From CAADGU01 sp964581605 (lineage in GTDB: Bacteria; Chloroflexota; Anaerolineae; Promineifilales; Promineifilaceae), in contig CAZOPF010000008.1 in NCBI GenBank assembly GCA_964581605.1, positions 27,183 to 91,182 of the forward strand: a stretch of 64,000 nucleotides of DNA. The letters are read 5' to 3'. The position numbers were made by a program, and so were the translations under genes. This document shows positions 42,643 to 51,112 of this stretch, piece by piece. A model generated the notes under the pieces. That model was not told the DNA's origin. It ran no database searches and was given only the letters and a program-made list of their open reading frames with translations. Within the stretch, counting starts at the first letter, position 1. Each line of letters begins with the position of its first letter.

Positions 42643-42656
42643 TGAAACCGATTTCA
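42643..42656. promoter_or_regulatory. LacI-type operator 2
   Basis: TGAAACCGATTTCA, 42 bases centre to centre from operator 1, about four helical turns, so two dimers could bind the same DNA face or form a small loop. Confidence 0.8.
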
Positions 42657-42730
42657 GAAAATGTAGCATATTTCCATTTTTGTGTCAACGAAATAATGGT
42701 TGCGGGATATAATTCCCGGCGAGGTATGAG

Positions 42731-43738
42731 ATGGCCCCAGACGAGAAAATAACCATTGCTGATATTGCCAGCCACGCGCAGGTATCCAAAAGCACCGTTT
42801 CCAGAGTGCTCAATGAAACAACGCCGGTAGCCGCAGAAAAGCGGGAAGCGGTGCTGGCCGCGATGTCTGCGCTCAATTACAAACCCAATGTTTTTGCCCA
42901 AAGCCTGGCCAGCGGCCAATCGTTAACCATCGGGGTGTTGACTCAGAATTTTGGCTCGCCGGTGTATGATGTGATGATGCGTGGGGTGCTGTTGGGGTTG
43001 GAAGAGACGCCCTACTCCGCTTTGTTTGCCGACGGCCGTTGGCAGCCCGAAACGGAACAGAAAGGAATTGCCATGTTTCTGGATCGGCGGGTAGATGGGT
43101 TGATTATCATTGGCGGTTACTGCCCGGAGGCGGTTTTGGCGGAAACAGCCCGCCGGACGCCGCTCATTATTGTGGGGCGGGCGGTGAGCACACTGCCCGA
43201 ACAGTGCCTGAATGTGGATAATGTGCAGGCGGCTTATGCGGCTACCCGTTATTTGCTCGACTTGGGGCACCGGGACATTGGGCACATTACCGGCATTCTG
43301 GCGCATGAAGATGCGGCCCAACGGCTACAGGGGTATCGGCAGGCGATGGCCGATGCCGGCATTGAGCCGCACCCCGACCTGATCATTGAAGGTAATTTCC
43401 GCCGACAGTCGGGCATGATGGCGGCCGAAATGCTGCTGCTGCGTGGCCGGCCGTTCTCTGCCATTTTTTGTGCGAATGACCAGATGGCGTTTGGAGCGCG
43501 GCTGGCGCTATACCGGCGGGGCCTCCGTGTGCCGGATGATGTGTCGCTGGTGGGGTTTGATGATCAGCCAGATTCGGCCTTTATGACGCCGCCGCTGACG
43601 ACCATGCGCCAACCGGCTGAAGAGATGGGGCGAATGGCTGCTGCGGCCGTATTGCAACTCATTAAAGGAGAGACGCCACGATTGCCCGCTTTTTCTGGTG
43701 AATTGGTCATCCGCGAATCGGCAAGCAGACACCATTAA
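42731..43738 (+). CDS. LacI-family repressor
   Basis: A 335-residue regulator: N-terminal helix-turn-helix with hinge (ITIADIASHAQVSKSTVSRV, ALNYKPNVFAQSLASG) and a periplasmic-binding-like sugar domain (SLTIGVLTQNFGSPVYDVMM, DGLIIIGGY, LVGFDDQPDSAFMTPPLTTM). It is divergent from the secreted glucanase gene with two matching operators between, so it very probably represses the glucanase until an oligosaccharide, perhaps from beta-1,3-glucan, binds. GAGG precedes the ATG; TATAAT lies 17 bases further up. Autoregulation is likely because both operators lie upstream of its own promoter. Confidence 0.93.
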   Translation: MAPDEKITIADIASHAQVSKSTVSRVLNETTPVAAEKREAVLAAMSALNYKPNVFAQSLASGQSLTIGVLTQNFGSPVYDVMMRGVLLGLEETPYSALFADGRWQPETEQKGIAMFLDRRVDGLIIIGGYCPEAVLAETARRTPLIIVGRAVSTLPEQCLNVDNVQAAYAATRYLLDLGHRDIGHITGILAHEDAAQRLQGYRQAMADAGIEPHPDLIIEGNFRRQSGMMAAEMLLLRGRPFSAIFCANDQMAFGARLALYRRGLRVPDDVSLVGFDDQPDSAFMTPPLTTMRQPAEEMGRMAAAAVLQLIKGETPRLPAFSGELVIRESASRHH

Positions 43739-43799
43739 TATATACTCAGCGAGGCCATTAAGTGGCATTTCATCTGCTGGCAAGTTACATGTGGCCAGT

Positions 43800-43845
43800 T
43801 ACTCTGGCATCCATCACCTGCCACCTGCCACTTGCAACCAAAAGG
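43800..43845 (+). repeat. CCACCTG/CCACTTG short-repeat tract
   Basis: CACCTGCCACCTGCCACTTG after a GGCAAGTTACATGTGGCC segment. The same family is at 9980-10011, 23200-23230, 46645-46680 and 53388-53411. Confidence 0.55.
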
Positions 43846-43880
43846 CAAAATATCAGATTATACCCTTTGCCAATATAGTG

Positions 43881-44315
43881 ATGAACCTGAAGAGTGACTT
43901 CCCCTTTTTTTTCCCTTTTCGTGTGCGATATTCTGAAGTGGATGCGCAGGGGGTGGTGTTTAATGCCCATTACCTGACCTATTTTGACACGGCCGTGACT
44001 GAATATCTCCGCTGGCGGGGATATAACATCTGGCAGCAGGCAGCGGCAACGGGTTTTGACTTTCACACCGCCAAGACGGTGGTGGAATATCGTGCTCCCA
44101 TCCACTTTGATGAGGAGATTGAGGTGGGGGTGAAGTTGGGCGGGCACGGCCGTAGCTCCCTCACCTGGGAACTGGCAATTTTTCCTAAAGAGGACGACAA
44201 AATAATCTCGACTGGCGAAGTAGTCTGGGTCTATGTGGACATGACCGCCCACAAAGCCACCCGCATCCCGGAAGCCCTGTTGGCCCAACTATACCCAATC
44301 CAAAGTTGTTTTTGA
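43881..44315 (+). CDS. Acyl-CoA thioesterase, YbgC/4HBT family
   Basis: A 144-residue hot-dog-fold thioesterase. The active-site segment is RVRYSEVDAQGVVFNAHYLT with the catalytic Asp, as in YbgC and 4-hydroxybenzoyl-CoA thioesterases; later RAPIHFDEEIEVGVKLGGHG fits too. It hydrolyses short acyl-CoA or acyl-ACP in the cytoplasm. I chose ATG 43881; the open frame upstream runs through a repeat tract. No Shine-Dalgarno sequence; a TATAGT one base upstream is probably chance. Confidence 0.88.
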   Translation: MNLKSDFPFFFPFRVRYSEVDAQGVVFNAHYLTYFDTAVTEYLRWRGYNIWQQAAATGFDFHTAKTVVEYRAPIHFDEEIEVGVKLGGHGRSSLTWELAIFPKEDDKIISTGEVVWVYVDMTAHKATRIPEALLAQLYPIQSCF

Positions 44316-44321
44316 ACGCCC

Positions 44322-45281
44322 CTAACCAGTTCCGCCTTGGGCCTTAAACCAGGCGATGGTGGCGCGGATAGCGTCTTCGTATGGGGTGTATTGCTCGCCA
44401 AAAGCGGCCGCAAACTGGCGGTGCTCCACCACATACGGCTCGGCAAACTCGTAAAACACCTCCTTCATTTCCCGAACTTCGGGCACAAACAGGCCCAACA
44501 GGTTGACCATTAGTTTGTTTACGGTACGGAGTTTGACAGGCTGACCGAGCTCGTTTGCCACCATGTCGGCAAATTGGCGAGTGGAGACGGCCGGTGGGTT
44601 GGGGATATGCCAGGCACGGCCGTAGGCCTCTTCATGCTCACTCAACATCACCAACCCCCGGCCGAAGTCGCGGATGTAGGTGTAGCTGTGGGGTAAATGA
44701 GGGTTGCCCAGTACATTGGCCGGTTTTCCTTGTAGCACGGGGCCAAAAAAGATTTGGCCAAGCGCCGAACCCGACACCCGCGGGCCATAAAAATCGGAGC
44801 CGCGACCAATCGTTGCCCGCACCTTGCCTGCCTGATGTGCGTCCAACACGGTGCGTGCCATAGCCGTGCGCGTTTTTCCCTTATGCCCGGTGGCTGCATA
44901 GGGCAAATCCTCATGGATAGGCTGCCCGTTCGTTGGGCCATACATATACAGATTGTCCCCCATCACCAGCCGGGCATTGGTGCGGGATACCCCTTCTAAA
45001 ATGCCATCAGTAATGGGCGGGAACTTTTCCGGCCATTCGGTGTAGGCGGGTTGGGCACAATGGAACACTACATCCGCTTGGGCGCACAATTGGGCTACTA
45101 CGTCTGGATTGGCCGCATCCCCGGCGACAACCTGCACGCCGACAGGCAGTGCTTCGTCGGCTACACCACGCCGGTTGACAATGGTGATACCATTTTTCCC
45201 CCGCTCAATCAGGGCATCCATGACGGACATTCCCAGTGGGCCGCTGCCAAAAATGATGGTTTTTGTTTCTTGATGGTTCAT
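44322..45281 (-). CDS. NAD(P)-dependent epimerase/dehydratase-like SDR
   Basis: An extended SDR of 319 residues. The nucleotide-binding motif is atypical (IIFGSGPLGMSVMDAL) and VVFHCAQPAYTEWPEKFPPI occupies the NAG loop position. The catalytic Tyr-x3-Lys region is not clear: MYGPTNGQPIHED has the Tyr but no Lys four residues on. It may be a reductase, an NmrA-like sensor or an isomerase. AAGGAGATAT precedes ATG 45281. A TetR regulator gene lies 119 bases upstream on the same strand and may control it. Confidence 0.85.
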   Translation of the reverse strand: MNHQETKTIIFGSGPLGMSVMDALIERGKNGITIVNRRGVADEALPVGVQVVAGDAANPDVVAQLCAQADVVFHCAQPAYTEWPEKFPPITDGILEGVSRTNARLVMGDNLYMYGPTNGQPIHEDLPYAATGHKGKTRTAMARTVLDAHQAGKVRATIGRGSDFYGPRVSGSALGQIFFGPVLQGKPANVLGNPHLPHSYTYIRDFGRGLVMLSEHEEAYGRAWHIPNPPAVSTRQFADMVANELGQPVKLRTVNKLMVNLLGLFVPEVREMKEVFYEFAEPYVVEHRQFAAAFGEQYTPYEDAIRATIAWFKAQGGTG

Positions 45282-45400
45282 TATTCATATCTCCTTTATT
45301 GGCTGGTGGGGCTGGTGCAGGCAGCCAGAAACCTGCTGCCGCGCAGCTACATTTGTTTATGCTTTGTTTGATTGCCAGTGGTGGCTTCCCGCCCCGGCGA

Positions 45401-46096
45401 TTACAAAAGCGTTAGCTCTTCACAAATGGCGGTCACTTCCATCTGGTACAGTGCCCCTGTTTCCGCCAGACCTGGGTAAAAGTGTTCAAACAGTTCGGCC
45501 CAGACAACGCCATAGAGCCGTGCCCAAATGGTCATGGTTAAGACAATGCCTTCAGGTGGCACACCGGCCGGTAAAGATTGCAGAATGTCGGTTACGGCCG
45601 TATCCATTGCGGGTGGTATTTCTTTATAAGCTTGTGGAATGTTGAGCCGTCCTGCCTGCCAGGCGTCCACCAGCACCGCGCCGATCGCTTGCAATACCTG
45701 GGCTGCCGGAGCTACTGTTTGTTCACGCGGGGCCTCGTAGCCAGGAATGGGCGTGCCATAAATGAGGGCAAAATCTTGACGATGTTGCACGGCCCAGGTG
45801 CGGAAGGCCAAAGCGAGGGATTGGAAACGGCCGTGAAAATCGCCTCGCGCCTGGGCTTCATCTGCTGCTATCATGGCCGCTGCCAATGAGTGATACGCTT
45901 CTACGATCAGAACTGTCACCAGCGCATCCCGGTTGGGAAAGTAACGATAAAGCGCGGGCGCGGTTAGCCCCATGTCACGGGCAATGGAACGTAGTGAGAG
46001 TCCGGCCGCACCTGCTTCGGCTATCTGCCGTCGGGCCACTTCTTTTATTTCCGTTTCTGTTTCTTCACGTTTCAGTTCTCGTCTGGTAAGGGTCAT
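45401..46096 (-). CDS. TetR/AcrR-family regulator
   Basis: A 231-residue repressor from ATG 46096; an ATG 21 bases upstream lies closer to the operator. The N-terminal helix-turn-helix is EIKEVARRQIAEAGAAGLSL then RSIARDMGLTAPALYRYFPN. The C-terminal ligand domain (about 80-231) resembles those with a WHG-like region (AFRTWAVQHRQDFALIYGTP). A 33-bp imperfect palindrome lies immediately upstream, so autoregulation is likely. The neighbouring SDR gene is the best candidate target. Confidence 0.92.
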   Translation of the reverse strand: MTLTRRELKREETETEIKEVARRQIAEAGAAGLSLRSIARDMGLTAPALYRYFPNRDALVTVLIVEAYHSLAAAMIAADEAQARGDFHGRFQSLALAFRTWAVQHRQDFALIYGTPIPGYEAPREQTVAPAAQVLQAIGAVLVDAWQAGRLNIPQAYKEIPPAMDTAVTDILQSLPAGVPPEGIVLTMTIWARLYGVVWAELFEHFYPGLAETGALYQMEVTAICEELTLL

Positions 46097-46109
46097 GGGA
46101 TCCCCATAA

Positions 46110-46142
46110 GTGTACACCGCTAACTAAGTTAACAGTGTAAAC
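46110..46142. promoter_or_regulatory. Palindromic operator of the TetR gene
   Basis: GTGTACACCGCTAAC (46110-46124) and GTTAACAGTGTAAAC (46128-46142) are inverted repeats matching at 12 of 15 positions around TAA, 14 bases before the start codon. Confidence 0.75.
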
Positions 46143-46300
46143 TATTATTGAAACATTGTCAAGGGCCTGATTCCCAGGCTTACCTTGTTATCATTGGCCT
46201 TTTTTTTCGATCTTCGGCTACAATTTGGTTGCTTACCTTCCCCATCAAACACCGGTAAGGATTGCTCTCCGGAAAATTAGCATCAACAAAAGAGGTCATG

Positions 46301-46639
46301 ATGAACTTCCCCAAATTTGAAATATACAAAGGCCAGGACGATCATTTTTATTTTCGCTTGTTAGCCACGAATGGGCAAAATATCTTGAGCAGCCAGGGTT
46401 ACACAACCAAAGCCAAATGCCAAAACGGGATTGAGTCAGTGAAGAGCAATGCTCTGGATGCGGCTCATTTTGAAGTAAGAGAGGCGGCCGACGGCCGTTA
46501 CTATTTCATTTTGCTGGCCGTCAACAAACAAGTGATAGGCACCAGCCAGATGTATGCCAATAAGCGGAACTGTGAAGAAGGGATTCAATCGGTGCAACAC
46601 AATGCCCCACATGCGCCAGTTGAGGATGCCACTGTGTAA
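46301..46639 (+). CDS. YegP-like protein with two DUF1508 repeats
   Basis: A 112-residue protein of two tandem DUF1508 units: KFEIYKGQDDHFYFRLLATN then KAKCQNGIESVKSNA, and FEVREAADGRYYFILLAVNK then KRNCEEGIQSVQHNA. Each forms a small beta-beta-beta-alpha unit, as in E. coli YegP. Function in the family is unclear. GAGGT lies five bases before ATG 46301, which I prefer over ATG 46298. Confidence 0.9.
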   Translation: MNFPKFEIYKGQDDHFYFRLLATNGQNILSSQGYTTKAKCQNGIESVKSNALDAAHFEVREAADGRYYFILLAVNKQVIGTSQMYANKRNCEEGIQSVQHNAPHAPVEDATV

Positions 46640-46701
46640 TCTGGTTGGCAAGTGGCTTATTCCAGTTGGCTTGCCACTTTCAGATTTTGCCCCAAACGTC
46701 T

Positions 46702-46806
46702 AAGTAACCGTGCAGTAATTATGTAATTGAGTAATTTGGTAATTAGCCGCTTCAATTACTTAATTACCCAATTACCCAATCGCTAACTTATTTGCAAACG
46801 ATCACT
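46702..46806 (+). repeat. Dispersed palindromic element family B, copy 3
   Basis: Same element as 16967-17080 without the extra unit, from TAACCGTGCAG to GCAAACGATCAC, with TAAG on both sides, possibly a 4-bp target duplication. It ends about 12 bases before the acetyltransferase start codon. Confidence 0.85.
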
Positions 46807-46817
46807 AAGAGTGCCTT

Positions 46818-47384
46818 GTGGAGATTCAACCCTTAACGGCCGCCCATTTCCCGCATATTCCTGCTGTTATTTCTGGTTATCAGACGGCCGAGATATACCA
46901 GGTGGGGTATGAGGAGGGAGAAAGTGAAACGGCCGTCACCCTTACCCTGACGACCTTGCCCCAACCGTTGTACAAACGTTTTCCACCGTTAGAGCAAGCG
47001 GACCTGGAACGCTATACAGCTGTTTCCGCACACGGTTTTTCCTTTGGCCTGTTCAACCAGGAGATATTGGTGGGTGTTGCGCTGGCCGAGCCAATGCCCT
47101 GGAATAACAGCCTGTGGGTGTGGGAATTTCACATTGCTGGTGGCTATCGTGGCGAAGGCTGGGGGCGGTTGTTGATGACCCGGCTCATCGCCCGGGCGCA
47201 GGCGGCCAGGCTGCGCACCATTGTCTGCGAAACACAAAACAGCAATGTGCCTGCTATCCGTTTTTACCGGCGCATGGGCTTCCGTGTGGAGGGTATAGAC
47301 ATCTCCTATTACAGTAATGATGACCTGCACCCCGACCGGGAAGTGGCGCTGTTTATGAAGCGGAGATTGGCGATTGGAGATTAG
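46818..47384 (+). CDS. GNAT-family acetyltransferase
   Basis: A 188-residue N-acetyltransferase. Acetyl-CoA site: VWEFHIAGGYRGEGWGRLLM; then TIVCETQNSNVPAIRFYRRM and GFRVEGIDISYYSND, the usual motif B. The substrate is unknown. The start is GTG 46818 with no obvious Shine-Dalgarno sequence; the family B element ends just upstream and may carry the promoter. The last codons (RRLAIGD) come from a GGAGATTGG repeat unit. Confidence 0.9.
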   Translation: MEIQPLTAAHFPHIPAVISGYQTAEIYQVGYEEGESETAVTLTLTTLPQPLYKRFPPLEQADLERYTAVSAHGFSFGLFNQEILVGVALAEPMPWNNSLWVWEFHIAGGYRGEGWGRLLMTRLIARAQAARLRTIVCETQNSNVPAIRFYRRMGFRVEGIDISYYSNDDLHPDREVALFMKRRLAIGD

Positions 47385-47407
47385 TACGTTACGAGGCATA
47401 TCCTTGT

Positions 47408-47518
47408 GCAGTGAGCAAGAAAACTTCAACGCAGAGGCGCGGAGGTGCAGAGGGATCAATTCTCTGCACCTCTGCATCTCTGCGTTAAAAATTTTGGTTC
47501 TGGCTTGTCCAGGTTAGG
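47408..47518 (+). repeat. Dispersed element family C, copy 2
   Basis: GCAGTGAGCAAGAA to TTGGTTCTGGCTTGTCCAGG then TTAGG; the interior CGCAGAGGCGCGGAGGTGCA and CTGCACCTCTGC form an inverted repeat. Pairs with 17106-17209. Confidence 0.75.
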
Positions 47519-47576
47519 AGATTCTATCTTCAATCTCTGATTGCCAATCTCATCCCCCTGTTTGAGGAGCAAGCAT

Positions 47577-49943
47577 TTGATCCACCGCCGCCAAACCGTT
47601 GTGATCGGGTTGTTTTTCTTTGTGCTGGCAATCATTTTTATGGGCCGGGCACTGTTTCCACCCGCCGGGCAGGCGTTGGCCGGGCACGATATGCGGGCGC
47701 TGTTTGTGCCCTGGCTCACTTTTACCAGAGAGGCGTTAGGGAACGGCCGTCTCCCGCTCTGGGATGCCGCGCAATTTGCCGGTTACCCCTTCCTCAGCAA
47801 CCCACAGGTGGCGCTATTTTACCCACTGACCTGGATCGCTTTGTTGCCGCCAGTCAACGTGGGCCTGAGCTGGCATGTCGTTTTGCACATTGTTATAGCC
47901 GGGCTGGGCATGTATCTGTTTGTCCGTTTTATGAGTGGCAGTGAGCGGGGGGCGCTGTTAGCGGGGCTGGCTTTTGCCTTTAGCGGTTTTGGGGCAGCAC
48001 GCATTTGGGCGGGGCATGTGGGGTTGCTGGCCACAGATGCCTGGCTGCCCTGGCTGCTGTTGGCAACAGCCTGGAGTGTGCGGCGGCGTGATGGTTGGTC
48101 GGCCATTCTGGCGGGCGTTCCTTTGGGGCTGGCGATTTTGGCCGGGCATACCGCTTCGCTGCTATATATAGGGTTGGTATGGGGGCTGTTTGCTCTGTAT
48201 TTGTTTTTGGACGGCCGTGATTGGCGTGTCTGGCGGCAGCTGATGATTGCGGCTGTGATAGGGCTGCTGTTGAGTGCCGTCCAACTCCTGCCCATGCTGC
48301 AATTTACGGCCGTCTCTGCCCGTGCCGAAGAAGCAACCCTCGCTTTTGCCACTCAATTCTCCTTTCCGCCCACCCACCTGATTACCCTGCTCATCCCCGA
48401 ATTTTTTGGCGAACCCACCCGCGCCGGTTATTGGAGTGTGCCCTCCTTTGACGAGTTGACCTATTACGTGGGCGTGTTGGCGTTGGTGGGGATCATTCTG
48501 GCTTTGTGGCGGCCGTCGCGCCTCACCTGGTTTTACATGGGCCTGATCGTGTTGGGTTTGCTGCTGGCCTTTGGCAGCTATGGCTTTTTGTACGAGATTT
48601 TTTTCCGCTTTCTGCCGCCGTTCCGGCTGGCGCGTGCCCCGGCTCGTGCAGCCTTCCTGTTTGTTTTTGCCGCGCCAGCCTTGCTGGGCGAAGCTATCGC
48701 CATTGGGGAACGGGAAGGTGAGGGATTGTCGAAGTTGATGCGCTGGGTGTTGGGTACGGCCGTTGTTGCCGGTCTTGCCGCCCTTGCTGCCACCGCCGCT
48801 GTCTTTGCCATCCAACACCCCAGCGATACCAGTGGCCGGCAGTGGCACCAGATTGGCGGATGGGCGCTGGCGTTATTATTGGTGTTGATTGGTGGACTCT
48901 TGCTCTGGCGATATCTGGAGGGTAGAGATGGGAAAGTAGAGATTAGTGACCGGCCTTCAATCTCCAATTTCCAATCTCCTGACTTCCTTTTTTTCGCCCT
49001 CATCGCCCTCATCCTGGTAGATTTATGGCTTTTCGGCTGGAAGCTGGTGCAGGTGGGGCCAACGGCCGTGCCTCCTTTGTGGTCAGACGCCAAAAGTATT
49101 ATTGGTGAAACTGAGGGGCGGGTGCTGCCCTGGGGCATCTCTATTTTTGAGCAGAATGGGGCAGGGCAGGTAGGGCTGAAAACTGTTTTTGGTTATAACG
49201 CCCTGGAAGTGGGGGCCAACACCGCCTTTGCTGCCTCCGTTCCTGACCCGCGTTCGGCCGCTTATGATCTGTTGGGGGCGCGGTATGTGTTGGCGCAGTC
49301 AGGGTTGGAGCAGTATATGGATGGGGAACGGCCGCTTACCCTGATTGGCCAGACGGCGCATGTGCGGGTATATGAGCGTGCCCGTGTGCTGCCGCTGGCA
49401 CGGTTGGTAACAGCTTATGAAGTGATTGCCGACGAGGAAGCGGCCATTGCCCGTGTCCACCAGCCCGATTTTGACCCGACGACGACCACTATTTTGGATC
49501 GGGAACCAGATTGTGAAGTTGGGAATGCAGCCGCCGGCGCAGCCGCCGGCGCAGCCGCCGGCACAGCCGCCGGCACAGCCGCCGGCACAGCCGCCGGCAC
49601 AGCCGCCGGCACAGCCGCCGGCACAGCCACTATCACAGACCAACGAGACGGTTACTGGCGCATTGAGACAGACAGCAATACCCCGGCCTTGCTTGTTCTC
49701 AGCGAGACCGCTTACCCCGGCTGGCAGGCAACAGTGGATGGAGAAAAGGTGGCGTGGATGCCGGCCTATACGGCCGTGCGCGCGCTCTGTGTTCCGGCGG
49801 GAGAGCATCTGGTAGAGTGGCATTTTGACGGCCGTATCTTTTTGTTGGGTGGCCTCATTTCCGTCCTGACCCTCATGCTGGTTTTTGTGGCCATGATCAA
49901 GGTTCGCAAGAGGCCGGGCCAGACGGCTGCGGGTATGAAGTGA
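47577..49943 (+). CDS. YfhO-family membrane protein
   Basis: A 788-residue multi-pass protein of the YfhO family, GT-C-like membrane enzymes linked to glycosylation of teichoic acid or lipids. Motifs: GHDMRALFVPWLTFTREALG, NGRLPLWDAAQFAGYPFLSN and LAFAFSGFGAARIWAGHVG, with about twelve helices in the first 470 residues and a soluble C-terminal domain before a last helix. The start is TTG 47577, placed by GAGGAG eight bases upstream; TTG 47541 lies in a repeat tract. A loop near 455 carries repeat-derived EISDRPSISNFQSPDF. Near residue 650 a 12-base minisatellite encodes AAGT units. Confidence 0.87.
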   Translation: MIHRRQTVVIGLFFFVLAIIFMGRALFPPAGQALAGHDMRALFVPWLTFTREALGNGRLPLWDAAQFAGYPFLSNPQVALFYPLTWIALLPPVNVGLSWHVVLHIVIAGLGMYLFVRFMSGSERGALLAGLAFAFSGFGAARIWAGHVGLLATDAWLPWLLLATAWSVRRRDGWSAILAGVPLGLAILAGHTASLLYIGLVWGLFALYLFLDGRDWRVWRQLMIAAVIGLLLSAVQLLPMLQFTAVSARAEEATLAFATQFSFPPTHLITLLIPEFFGEPTRAGYWSVPSFDELTYYVGVLALVGIILALWRPSRLTWFYMGLIVLGLLLAFGSYGFLYEIFFRFLPPFRLARAPARAAFLFVFAAPALLGEAIAIGEREGEGLSKLMRWVLGTAVVAGLAALAATAAVFAIQHPSDTSGRQWHQIGGWALALLLVLIGGLLLWRYLEGRDGKVEISDRPSISNFQSPDFLFFALIALILVDLWLFGWKLVQVGPTAVPPLWSDAKSIIGETEGRVLPWGISIFEQNGAGQVGLKTVFGYNALEVGANTAFAASVPDPRSAAYDLLGARYVLAQSGLEQYMDGERPLTLIGQTAHVRVYERARVLPLARLVTAYEVIADEEAAIARVHQPDFDPTTTTILDREPDCEVGNAAAGAAAGAAAGTAAGTAAGTAAGTAAGTAAGTATITDQRDGYWRIETDSNTPALLVLSETAYPGWQATVDGEKVAWMPAYTAVRALCVPAGEHLVEWHFDGRIFLLGGLISVLTLMLVFVAMIKVRKRPGQTAAGMK
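48925..48985 (+). repeat. GGAGATT/CAATCTCC repeat tract in coding frame
   Basis: GAGATGGGAAAGTAGAGATT followed by CTTCAATCTCCAATTTCCAA, translated in frame in a loop after a membrane helix of the YfhO protein. Confidence 0.55.
49527..49622 (+). repeat. 12-base coding minisatellite, 8 units
   Basis: Three GCAGCCGCCGGC units then five ACAGCCGCCGGC units plus a partial one, coding for Ala-Ala-Gly-Ala and Ala-Ala-Gly-Thr tetrapeptides in the YfhO protein. Confidence 0.95.
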
Positions 49944-50149
49944 GCGAACAGGTGTATCAGTGAACTTGCCTGTCGGCTTATCTGTTTCCTACCGGCTGCC
50001 TTCAGAATTTGCCGTTTGCCACCTCTAGTTATTGTCGTATTATCCCCATCTATAGTAAGATCATGCGCACACCCGCAGACCAGAAGCTAACGCCTGATTA
50101 CCACCTGCGGGTTGCCGATTTATTTACCCCATGAAGTAAGGAGAAAAGA

Positions 50150-51022
50150 ATGAGAACGCAAAGGATTACACAAATGTTGGTTTTGCTGGTGCTTGTGCTG
50201 ACGGCCGTGCTGCTGGCAGCTTGCGGTGGTGGCGGCGAGGATGATTTGCTGGCCGAGATTGAGCAGCGCGGCGTCATCCGCATCTCCACTGACCCCAATT
50301 ATGCACCCCAATCTTTTCTGGACGAAAACGGCGAATTTGTGGGTTTTGATATAGACGTGGCCCGCGAGATTGCCGAACGGCTGGGCGTCGAAGTGGAGTT
50401 CGTAACGCCAGATTGGGATGTGATTACGGCCGGGAACTGGGGCGGCCAATGGGATTTGAGCGTTGGCTCTATGACCGTGACCACTGCCCGCGACGAAGTG
50501 CTGGACTTTGCTTCCCCTGCCTATTACTTCACCCCGGCCCAATTTGCTGCCAGTAATGATTCCGGCATTGATTCGCTGGAAGCCATTAACGGACAGGCAG
50601 TTTGTGTGGGTAGCGCCACCACCTATGAAAGCTGGCTCAACGGCGATCTGGACGCGCTGGGTCTGCCGGAAAGCAGTTACTTTGCCACGGCGCCTACTGG
50701 TGTGACGGTTGTGCCACTGGCAACGGATAATGAATGCTTTCAGGCCATTCAGGCCGGCCGCACCGATTTTCAGGTATTCCTCACTTCCAACACCGTAGTG
50801 GAGGCGGCTATGGCTGGTGGGGTGCCCATTCATAAAGTGGGTGAGCCGGTTTTTTCGGAGAATCTGGCGGCGGCCGTAGACAGCAACAGCGCCAAAGATA
50901 GCAGCAGCCTGGTGGCCCGTGTGGGCGAGATTATCCAGGAGATGCACGATGATGGTACGCTCAGTGCCCTTTCGCAGCAATGGTTTGATGGGGTGGACTT
51001 GACCCAAGACCCATCACAATAA
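50150..51022 (+). CDS. Amino-acid ABC transporter substrate-binding lipoprotein
   Basis: A 290-residue family 3 solute-binding protein. Signal peptide with lipobox LLAACG; mature domain starts LLAEIEQRGVIRISTDPNYA with PQSFLDENGEFVGFDIDVAR, the typical amino-acid-binding signature, then MTVTTARDEVLDFASPAYYF. It would bind a polar amino acid or related ligand outside the membrane. AAGGAGA precedes the ATG. No permease or ATPase gene is adjacent, so it either serves a transporter elsewhere or acts in sensing. A hairpin follows the gene. Confidence 0.93.
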   Translation: MRTQRITQMLVLLVLVLTAVLLAACGGGGEDDLLAEIEQRGVIRISTDPNYAPQSFLDENGEFVGFDIDVAREIAERLGVEVEFVTPDWDVITAGNWGGQWDLSVGSMTVTTARDEVLDFASPAYYFTPAQFAASNDSGIDSLEAINGQAVCVGSATTYESWLNGDLDALGLPESSYFATAPTGVTVVPLATDNECFQAIQAGRTDFQVFLTSNTVVEAAMAGGVPIHKVGEPVFSENLAAAVDSNSAKDSSSLVARVGEIIQEMHDDGTLSALSQQWFDGVDLTQDPSQ

Positions 51023-51044
51023 ACGGCAGTCACTTATTACCTGT

Positions 51045-51075
51045 GGTGGGCGGGCACCCCTTTTGCCCGCCCACC
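51045..51075. terminator. Hairpin after substrate-binding protein gene
   Basis: A perfect 11-bp stem GGTGGGCGGGC/GCCCGCCCACC with a loop containing CCCCTTTT; no T tract follows. Confidence 0.45.
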
Positions 51076-51112
51076 TGAATTTATGTGCGCAGTGTGCGCG
51101 TAGGAGGACAAA

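Noticed and set aside
42539..42919. Upstream extension of the GH16 frame by 127 codons
   Set aside because: It runs through the operators, the promoter and the start of the divergent LacI gene; ATG 42538 has a signal peptide and a Shine-Dalgarno sequence.
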